Assembly (NCBI GenBank): GCA_905233595.1 | Contig: CAJOFI010000014.1 | Span: 1-9,620, forward strand | Source: an uncultured Oscillospiraceae bacterium | GTDB taxonomy: Bacteria; Bacillota; Clostridia; Oscillospirales; Oscillospiraceae | DNA: 9,620 nt | Direction of reading: 5' to 3' | Shown: positions 5,246-9,620 of the stretch, piece by piece | Position numbering within the stretch: position 1 is the first letter of the stretch | Layout of the letters: each line of letters starts with the position of its first letter | The notes under the pieces: model-generated | Seen by the model: the letters and a program-made list of their open reading frames with translations, nothing else | Told to the model about the DNA's origin: nothing | The model's database searches: none | Translations under genes and position numbers: made by a program

Positions 5246-5519
5246 GATCCTCTGGATCAGCACGCCGCTTCCGTCCGCACTTAGCTTGTGCGTCTGCGTT
5301 CGAGATATGCAAAGAGCGCCTTTGGAAACATTTTGTAACGCGCCGCCGCGTCAAAGCTCCGCCGGACAACAGGTGCTGTTTTCGCGTTTGAAAGCAGCTT
5401 AGGAACTGTTCCGAAATAATATAACCCGGAGTCGAATTCACTGTTGAGCGCGTTGACAGATTGTTGCATTCGAGCTTCAATAAATCCAACTCCGGGGGAG
5501 CGACGGTCAGACCGAATAG
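5246..5519. other. Intergenic stretch with no supported gene
   Basis: This lies between the spore-protein gene and the membrane-protein gene. Short minus-strand open frames cross it (5281-5469 and 5217-5489), but none has a ribosome binding site or a recognisable domain. One frame reads smoothly (GLYYFGTVPKLLSNAKTAPVVRRSF), so a decayed gene or dispersed repeat cannot be excluded. Visible small structures are a palindrome, GGAACTGTTCC (5402-5412), and an inverted pair, CCCGGAGT (5425-5432) with ACTCCGGG (5489-5496). The spore-gene promoter must lie here. Confidence 0.4.
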
Positions 5520-6113
5520 TTATGTGTTTTTCACGTTGTTTTTCTCTTTAACAACGGCCTGTTCTTCTTTTCCAGACACAAAGCAGGCCACCAGCCCGTA
5601 GATGAGTGTCGGACGGATCCAGATCTCCGTAAGCAGATAGTCGGTATACTCATTGATGGGATTGTTGGCGATGACGAAGTTATACAGTCCGGCAATGGCC
5701 ATGTCGATGACAAAAAGCAGCCAAAGATTGCGCTTGGTGTAGCTCTTCCAGTCCTTGCGGGCATAGAAGAAGGTGAGTAGCAGGAGCAGCAGCACCGAGA
5801 GCGTCAGGCAGATCAGATGGATCGGATAGCTCTCCAGCGGCGGAAGGAAGAGGATGTCTCGCAGCAGCACGGTAACGCCTAAGCATACCGAGCTCCAGTA
5901 GTTGAAGCGCTGGGTGTCGATGCGCTTGAAAAAGTACATCCCCATCATCACGAGACACGCAATGTAGAACAGGTTGAGCACCAATTCGTTCCAGGCGTCG
6001 GCCAGTCCGAAATGGATAATGCCAAAGAGCATCGTGCCTACCGAGAGCACGCCGCCCACGGCGGTGATCCCAATATCGATGAGCTGTGATTTCTTTTTGA
6101 ATCTGGTTTCCAT
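5520..6113 (-). CDS. Six-helix integral membrane protein of unknown function
   Basis: A 197-residue hydrophobic protein I do not recognise. Six likely membrane segments lie at about 12-34, 43-62, 71-90, 97-117, 128-149 and 163-179. A basic N-terminus (METRFKKKSQ) and a charged C-terminal tail (GKEEQAVVKEKNNVKNT) probably both face the cytoplasm. Loops carry basic residues after helix 2 (FKRIDTQR) and around helices 4 and 5 (ARKDWKSYTKRN), consistent with this topology under the positive-inside rule. No catalytic, transporter or sensor motif is evident. The start is ATG 6113, preceded by GAGGAGGAA 6-7 nt upstream. The frame stays open to 6338, but that extension is arginine-rich, runs through a hairpin (6158-6179), and has no family sense. 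It has no obvious operon partner; flanking sequence on both sides is non-coding or decayed. Confidence 0.82.
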   Translation of the reverse strand: METRFKKKSQLIDIGITAVGGVLSVGTMLFGIIHFGLADAWNELVLNLFYIACLVMMGMYFFKRIDTQRFNYWSSVCLGVTVLLRDILFLPPLESYPIHLICLTLSVLLLLLLTFFYARKDWKSYTKRNLWLLFVIDMAIAGLYNFVIANNPINEYTDYLLTEIWIRPTLIYGLVACFVSGKEEQAVVKEKNNVKNT

Positions 6114-6157
6114 AATATTCCTCCTCTTTTTTCTGTGTTCGGTCGCCCCATTGGCGC

Positions 6158-6179
6158 CGCCCTGCTCCCATGCAGGGCG
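6158..6179. other. Hairpin in the membrane-protein gene leader
   Basis: CGCCCTGC (6158-6165) pairs perfectly over 8 bp with GCAGGGCG (6172-6179) across a 6-nt loop, about 30 bp upstream of the GAGGAGG ribosome binding site on the minus strand. Its role is unknown. Confidence 0.35.
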
Positions 6180-6240
6180 CGCAGCCAGCCATCTTCGCTG
6201 TGACACAAGACTGCCAAAAAGTTGGGACGCTTTCGTACAA

Positions 6241-6480
6241 TCATACGAAGTTGCCCAACCCTCCAGGTGGATGACACCGCTTTCGCGCGCGGGCGGCAGG
6301 CGCCAGCGAGAGCATCTCGTCCTCACCGGCGCAGACAATGACCGGCGCGATGAATTTCACGCGCTCGCGGACGTACTTGGTATGGCAAAAATCAATAAAT
6401 GCTCGCGGGTCGATCAGATCGCTTCCCTCCTGAAGGCAAAATGCTGCGCACCGGGATCGCGCTTCTCGATCACGGTCTGT
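6241..6480 (-). pseudogene. Possible decayed coding fragment, unidentified
   Basis: A minus-strand frame open from just after a stop (TGA at 6483-6481) to a TGA at 6243-6241 reads like real protein in its middle: GSDLIDPRAFIDFCHTKYVRERVKFIAPVIVC followed by AGEDEMLSLAPAARAR. An adjacent frame upstream also reads plausibly (NPYTNCEQTVIEKRDPGAQHFAF). The two would join through a one-base frameshift near the run of T at about 6440. No good start codon with a ribosome binding site is present. I cannot name the family. Compositional coincidence in high-GC sequence is the main alternative. Confidence 0.25.
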
Positions 6481-6707
6481 TCACAGTTCGTATATGGATT
6501 CTCCTCCCATGATCTTTTTTACAACTGTATTGGTAACGTTTCAGCCCTGTGCAAAAAAAGAACAATCCTGCGTGTCCTTCCCCCCCAGCGGGGGATTACA
6601 CTGAATAGTTACCTGTATTGTATCCAGATATCCGACAGATTGCAAGGGATTTTTTCCATTTTATAAGCGTCAGCAGTAAAGCGAGGGCTTCGTCAACTGC
6701 ATACCAA

Positions 6708-6812
6708 TACAGGCTTGCGGCGCTGTGCATCCTCGGTCTCTGCCTGACGGGCTTTTCCTACGGCGCGGGGCCGACGATCTCCTCGGCCTTTACCCCGGCC
6801 TTGTATCGTCGA
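6708..6812 (+). pseudogene. Fragment resembling an MFS transporter (OFA-like)
   Basis: The plus-strand frame reads YRLAALCILGLCLTGFSYGA then GPTISSAFTPALYRR. This resembles the late transmembrane region of oxalate/formate-antiporter-like MFS proteins, where a hydrophobic helix is followed by YGG-PT-x-S-x-F and an aromatic-Gly pair. Similarity stops abruptly after about 35 residues, and no upstream or downstream transporter sequence is present in any frame I checked. A longer open frame (6618-7034) containing it continues with unrelated sequence through the next promoter. I therefore treat it as a gene remnant. Confidence 0.35.
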
Positions 6813-6851
6813 TTCCTTCCGGCACATCCAGCAATCCAAGTTTTTTCATTC

Positions 6852-6886
6852 CCTGTATACTTCCTTCTGCTCCTTCAGTATACAGG
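6852..6886. repeat. Perfect 10-bp inverted repeat, possible operator
   Basis: CCTGTATACT (6852-6861) and AGTATACAGG (6877-6886) are perfect reverse complements separated by 15 bp. Each arm contains the self-complementary GTATAC. The element lies about 90 bp upstream of the -35 box of the SUF-like operon. No T-run follows, so a regulator-binding site is more likely than a terminator. Confidence 0.5.
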
Positions 6887-6975
6887 TGTTTTACACGGTT
6901 TACATAACCGCGTCTGCCCCTTTGTTTACACTTCGTTAACTCATTCAATTACCGTGGCTTGTCGTTTTTTTGCAC

Positions 6976-7004
6976 TGTACAAGAGCCGTGATATGGTGTA
7001 TAAT
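6976..7004 (+). promoter_or_regulatory. Promoter of the SUF-like operon
   Basis: TGTACA (6976-6981, 4 of 6 matches), a 17-bp spacer, and a perfect TATAAT (6999-7004). The predicted start is near 7011, giving a leader of about 110 nt that contains the hairpin at 7038-7068. Confidence 0.65.
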
Positions 7005-7037
7005 AATGGTGTATATGCCGTTATTTTTGATTGAAGT

Positions 7038-7068
7038 CGTTTTTCGCCTGCGCGGCAAGCGAAAAACG
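7038..7068 (+). other. Leader hairpin of the SUF-like operon
   Basis: CGTTTTTCGC (7038-7047) pairs perfectly over 10 bp with GCGAAAAACG (7059-7068) around an 11-nt loop. It lies between the predicted transcription start and the ribosome binding site of the first gene. No T-run follows, so it looks like a leader structure rather than an attenuator. An operator role for a dimeric regulator is also possible. Confidence 0.5.
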
Positions 7069-7120
7069 TCCGCACCGCGTCTGTTTGAACCAACTACCAA
7101 ATAAAGCAGAGGAAGAAAAC

Positions 7121-7849
7121 ATGCTGGAACTGAGAAATCTGTCCTACTCCGTGGAGGAGGACGGCGTAAAGAAGGAGATCCTGCACGGGCTGAACCTGCG
7201 CGTGCAGGATCGCAAATTTGTCGTCATCACTGGGCCGAACGGCAGTGGCAAGTCCACGCTTGCGCGGCTGATCGCCGGGATCGAGAAGCCCACCGAAGGG
7301 CAGATCCTGCTCGACGGGGAGGATATTACCGACAAGAGCATCACGGAGCGCGCAAGGCTCGGCATCGGCTACGCCTTTCAGCAGCCGGTGCGCTTCAAGG
7401 GCATCCGGGTGCTGACGCTGCTGCGCCTCGCGGCGGGGAAGAATCTGAGCGTCTCCGACGCCTGTACCTATCTGTCCGAGGTCGGGCTCTGCGCGCGCGA
7501 CTATATCCAGCGCGAGGTGAACGCCTCCCTCTCCGGGGGCGAGCTCAAGCGCATCGAGATCGCGACGGTTCTCGCCCGCAAGGCGCGCTTCACGGTCTTT
7601 GACGAGCCGGAGGCCGGCATCGACCTCTGGAGCTTCCAGAACCTGATCCGCATCTTCGAGTCCATGCGCGAGAACATCCGGGACAGCTCCATGGTCATCA
7701 TCTCCCACCAGGAGCGCATTCTGAGCATTGCCGACGAGATCGCCGTCGTCTCCGACGGGCGCATCGAGCGGCAGGGCAGCCGGGACGAGATCTACCCCAC
7801 GCTGGTGGGCACCACGGCGGCGCAGTCGGCCTGCAGCCGCTTGAAGTAA
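7121..7849 (+). CDS. sufC: SufC-like Fe-S cluster assembly ATPase
   Basis: A 242-residue ABC-type ATPase of the SufC family, the cytosolic motor of the SUF iron-sulfur scaffold complex. Motifs in order: Walker A GPNGSGKST (38-46), a Q-loop at Q87-Q88 in YAFQQPVRFKG, the ABC signature LSGGELKRIEI (137-147), Walker B with catalytic Glu in FTVFDEPEAGID (157-168), and the switch His H196 in IISHQ. SGGE-KR-E after the Q-loop and DEPEAGID are typical of SufC rather than importer ATPases, and no permease gene is nearby. The start is ATG 7121, with AGAGGAAG 5-6 nt upstream. The stop is 12 bp before the scaffold gene, so the two form an operon. With no SufD, SufS or SufU alongside, this fits the two-gene 'SUF-like minimal system' (SmsC) described for many anaerobes. 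Confidence 0.92.
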   Translation: MLELRNLSYSVEEDGVKKEILHGLNLRVQDRKFVVITGPNGSGKSTLARLIAGIEKPTEGQILLDGEDITDKSITERARLGIGYAFQQPVRFKGIRVLTLLRLAAGKNLSVSDACTYLSEVGLCARDYIQREVNASLSGGELKRIEIATVLARKARFTVFDEPEAGIDLWSFQNLIRIFESMRENIRDSSMVIISHQERILSIADEIAVVSDGRIERQGSRDEIYPTLVGTTAAQSACSRLK

Positions 7850-7861
7850 GGAGGCGCAGAT

Positions 7862-8788
7862 ATGGTACAGCTTGACGCGATTCAAAAGCGCCTCATCTCC
7901 GAGATCGCCGATCTGCACGGCGTTCCCGAGGGCGCGTACAACTTCCGCGCAAACGGCGGTCTCGCCGGGCGCAACAGCACCGCGAACATCGACATCACGA
8001 GCAAGGAAAACGGCAGCGGCATCGACATCCGCATCAAGCCCGGCACCGTCAACGAGAGCGTGCACATTCCGGTGGTGCTCTCCCAGACGGGGCTCAAGGA
8101 GGTCGTGTACAACGACTTCTACGTGGGCGAGGGCAGCGACGTGGTCATCGTCGCGGGCTGCGGCATCGACAACTGCGGCGGGCAGGACGCTGAGCACGAC
8201 GGCGTGCACCGCTTCTTCCTCGAGAAGAACGCGAAGGTCAAATACGTCGAGAAGCACTACGGCTCGGGCGACGGCGCGGGCAAGCGCATCTTAAACCCCG
8301 TCACCGAGGTGCACATGGACGAGGGCAGCACCATGGAGATGGAGATGGTGCAGATCAAGGGCGTGGACTCCACCGAGCGCACGACCCTCGCCGAGCTCAA
8401 GGCGGGCGCGAAGCTCATCGTGCGCGAGCGCCTCATGACCCACGGGGAGCAGCGCGCGCTGAGCGTCTACAAGGTGGAGCTCAACGGCGAGGGCGCGAGC
8501 GCGGACGTGGTCTCCCGCTCCATCGCGCGGGACAAGTCCTATCAGAAGCTTGACGCCTGCATCGTCGGCAACGCCCCCTGCAAGGGGCATACCGAGTGCG
8601 ACTCCATCATCATGGACGAGGGCACCATCCTCGCCGTCCCCTCGCTCGAGGCGCATCACGTAGATGCCTCCCTCGTGCACGAGGCCGCCATCGGCAAGAT
8701 CGCGGGCGAGCAGCTCATCAAGCTCATGACCCTCGGCCTCACCGAACAGCAGGCCGAGGAAGAGATCATCAACGGCTTCCTCGCATAA
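7862..8788 (+). CDS. sufB: SufB/SufD-like Fe-S scaffold (SmsB-type, minimal SUF)
   Basis: A 308-residue SufB/SufD-family protein, expected to form the beta-helix scaffold on which SufC acts to build Fe-S clusters. The middle contains the repetitive beta-strand pattern and the motif AGCGIDNCGGQDAEHDGVHRF (98-118). The C-terminus has the family hallmark ASLVHEAAIGKIAGEQLIKLM and a terminal NGFL. C246 in HTECDSII and H273-E274 in VHEAAI occupy the places of the E. coli SufB Cys405 and Glu434 region (spacing 28 versus 29, from memory). This suggests a functional SufB-like rather than degenerate SufD-like role. It is much shorter than E. coli SufB (about 495), lacking most of the N-terminal region. 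ATG 7862 has AAGGAGG 8 nt upstream. A homodimer presumably replaces the SufB-SufD pair (inference). Confidence 0.9.
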   Translation: MVQLDAIQKRLISEIADLHGVPEGAYNFRANGGLAGRNSTANIDITSKENGSGIDIRIKPGTVNESVHIPVVLSQTGLKEVVYNDFYVGEGSDVVIVAGCGIDNCGGQDAEHDGVHRFFLEKNAKVKYVEKHYGSGDGAGKRILNPVTEVHMDEGSTMEMEMVQIKGVDSTERTTLAELKAGAKLIVRERLMTHGEQRALSVYKVELNGEGASADVVSRSIARDKSYQKLDACIVGNAPCKGHTECDSIIMDEGTILAVPSLEAHHVDASLVHEAAIGKIAGEQLIKLMTLGLTEQQAEEEIINGFLA

Positions 8789-8793
8789 TGCAG

Positions 8794-8814
8794 TTTTGAG
8801 TGTTGCGTTTTGAG
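8794..8814. repeat. Inverted-orientation 7-nt repeats after the scaffold gene
   Basis: TTTTGAG at 8794, TGTTGCG at 8801 and TTTTGAG at 8808 are three 7-nt units, two of them the reverse complement of CTCAAAA. They face the direct-orientation array at 8847-8881. The two could pair in RNA across about 35 nt. Confidence 0.55.
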
Positions 8815-8846
8815 GAGAACGGATAAAAGGGACGACTTACAATGAT

Positions 8847-8881
8847 CTCAAATCTCAAATCTCAAAACTCACGACTCAGAA
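8847..8881. repeat. 7-nt repeat array (CTCAAAA type) abutting a hairpin
   Basis: Five 7-nt units: CTCAAAT at 8847, CTCAAAT at 8854, CTCAAAA at 8861, CTCACGA at 8868 and CTCAGAA at 8875. The array ends 2 bp before the hairpin at 8884. Composition and arrangement match the element at 4915-4977, so the two are copies of one dispersed element. Confidence 0.85.
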
Positions 8882-8883
8882 CC

Positions 8884-8917
8884 GGGGCTGTGAAAAACGA
8901 GGTTTTTTCACAGCCCC
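8884..8917 (+). terminator. Strong hairpin terminator of the SUF-like operon
   Basis: GGGGCTGTGAAAAA (8884-8897) pairs perfectly over 14 bp with TTTTTCACAGCCCC (8904-8917), with a 6-nt loop. It is followed by pyrimidine-rich TTCACTTTTCTCTTG, adequate for intrinsic termination on the plus strand. The stem is the same sequence as at 4945-4977 apart from one extra pair and loop changes. Confidence 0.8.
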
Positions 8918-8929
8918 TTCACTTTTCTC

Positions 8930-8958
8930 TTGTACGCTTCATAAAATAGTGGTATGCT
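8930..8958 (+). promoter_or_regulatory. Promoter of the ddl gene
   Basis: TTGTAC (8930-8935), a 17-bp spacer, and TATGCT (8953-8958). The boxes are modest, but the spacing is ideal and the position, directly after a terminator and 33 bp before the TTG start, fits. The predicted transcription start is near 8965. Confidence 0.55.
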
Positions 8959-8990
8959 ATCCCAAGAAATTCCGAAAAGAGGCGTTTGCT

Positions 8991-9620
8991 TTGAAAATTG
9001 TGGTTCTGGGCGGCGGCATCAGTACGGAGCGGCACGTGTCGCTCGTGTCCGCCACCTCGGTGTGCAAGGCGCTGCGCTCGCTGGGGCACAAGGCGATCTT
9101 TGTCGATCTCTTCCTCGGGCTGGAGGATTTCGACGCCCCGCTGGAGACGGCCTTCGACGCGCCCGACGGCTTCTGCGGCGAGGTCGCCATTGAGCATGAG
9201 GCGCCCGACCTCGCGGCGGTGATCGCCTCGCGCCGGGACAAAAGCCCCAGCCGCATCGGGAAAAACGTGCTGGAGCTTTGCCGTCTGGCGGATTGCGTGT
9301 TTCTCGGTCTGCACGGGGCGGACGGCGAGGACGGCAAAATTCAGGCCGCGCTCGAGCTGCTGGGCATCCCCTACACCGGTTCCGGCCCGCTGGGAAGCGC
9401 CATGGCCATGGACAAGGCGGTCGCCAAGCGCATCGTCGCCTCCGCCGGGGTGCGCACGCCGGAGTGGCGGGAGCTTACTTACACCGAGGCGGACATCCCG
9501 CAGCTTCGTGATACCCTGCCCGTGCCCTGCGCGGTGAAGGTGGTGGACGGCGGCTCGTCCATCGGCGTGGCGCTGCCCGATACGCGCGAGGAGCTGGCCG
9601 ACGCCCTGCGCGAGCTGCTC
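8991..9620 (+). CDS. ddl: D-alanine--D-alanine ligase, N-terminal part (runs off the edge)
   Basis: The first 210 residues of an ATP-grasp ligase that joins two D-alanines for the peptidoglycan precursor; the rest lies beyond the window. Visible family motifs: VVLGGGISTERHVSLVSATSV (4-24, N-terminal D-Ala site with E13), LGLHGADGEDGKIQAALELLGIPYTGSG (105-132, the HGxxGEDGxIQ signature), SAMAMDKAVAKRI (136-148), and VKVVDGGSSIGV (182-193, the ATP-binding Lys and Gly-Ser loop). The start is TTG 8991, supported by GAGG 8 nt upstream and by alignment of the first strand; no ATG fits, so ATG-only gene finding would miss the true start. The stretch at about 60-100 is longer and more variable than in E. 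coli DdlB. A VanA/VanG-type D-Ala-D-Lac or D-Ser ligase cannot be excluded without the C-terminal half, but no van genes are present. Confidence 0.92.
   Translation, partial: MKIVVLGGGISTERHVSLVSATSVCKALRSLGHKAIFVDLFLGLEDFDAPLETAFDAPDGFCGEVAIEHEAPDLAAVIASRRDKSPSRIGKNVLELCRLADCVFLGLHGADGEDGKIQAALELLGIPYTGSGPLGSAMAMDKAVAKRIVASAGVRTPEWRELTYTEADIPQLRDTLPVPCAVKVVDGGSSIGVALPDTREELADALRELL

Noticed and set aside
5217..5489. A 90-codon minus-strand frame upstream of the spore-protein gene
   Set aside because: No ribosome binding site, Cys/Arg-rich composition, no family; it overlaps the leader hairpin of the spore-protein gene.
6114..6338. N-terminal extension of the membrane protein to 6338
   Set aside because: The extension is Arg- and Trp-rich without family sense, crosses a hairpin, and a strong GAGGAGG site sits just before ATG 6113.
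6618..7034. A 138-codon plus-strand open frame as an intact small membrane protein
   Set aside because: Only about 35 residues resemble a transporter; the rest crosses an inverted repeat and the promoter of the Fe-S operon, with no ribosome binding site at its start.
7094..8257. A 387-codon minus-strand open frame across the Fe-S operon
   Set aside because: Antisense shadow of sufC and sufB, whose motifs, spacing and ribosome binding sites are unambiguous.

Overview
The window looks like a chromosomal segment of a spore-forming, high-GC member of the Clostridia, most likely a gut Oscillospiraceae relative (inference). The grounds are an alpha/beta-type small acid-soluble spore protein, a DUF4317 protein, Firmicutes-type AGGAGG ribosome binding sites, TTG/GTG starts, and a minimal two-gene SUF-like iron-sulfur operon. 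No 16S rRNA or other marker is present, so the taxonomy is tentative.

Layout. Positions 1-1560 hold two toxin-antitoxin (TA) modules, both on the minus strand and visibly less GC-rich than the rest. A YafQ-type mRNA interferase with its antitoxin lies at 47-542, and a PIN-domain VapC-type RNase with its antitoxin at 688-1429. The second module is bracketed by two near-identical 50-bp direct repeats (660-709 and 1464-1514). The vapC-like gene carries a 64-bp pentanucleotide microsatellite that replaces its normal C-terminus. A GC-rich double-hairpin repeat follows at 1611-1720.

Positions 1772-4811 hold a divergent pair: a DUF4317 gene (minus) and an M3-family oligoendopeptidase (plus). Their sigma-A-like promoters lie back to back, with only 4 bp between the two -35 boxes. 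A strong hairpin (4945-4977) separates the peptidase from a convergent spore-protein gene (4997-5197, minus). A six-helix membrane protein of unknown function (5520-6113, minus) comes next.

Positions 6114-7030 contain no intact gene. They hold what look like decayed fragments: a minus-strand reading frame at 6241-6480 and a short MFS-transporter-like piece at 6708-6812. Upstream of the next operon there are an inverted repeat and a promoter.

Positions 7121-8788 encode a SufC-like ATPase and a single SufB/SufD-like scaffold, translated as a two-gene operon with no neighbouring SufD, SufS or SufU. A second copy of the hairpin-plus-heptamer element ends this unit (8847-8917). The 5' part of a D-alanine--D-alanine ligase gene, with its own promoter and a TTG start, runs off the right edge.

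Functional links: iron-sulfur assembly, peptidoglycan precursor synthesis, peptide turnover and spore DNA protection are independent housekeeping units. The unusual content is the TA region with its repeats and microsatellite, and the recurring 7-nt-periodic repeats attached to hairpins.
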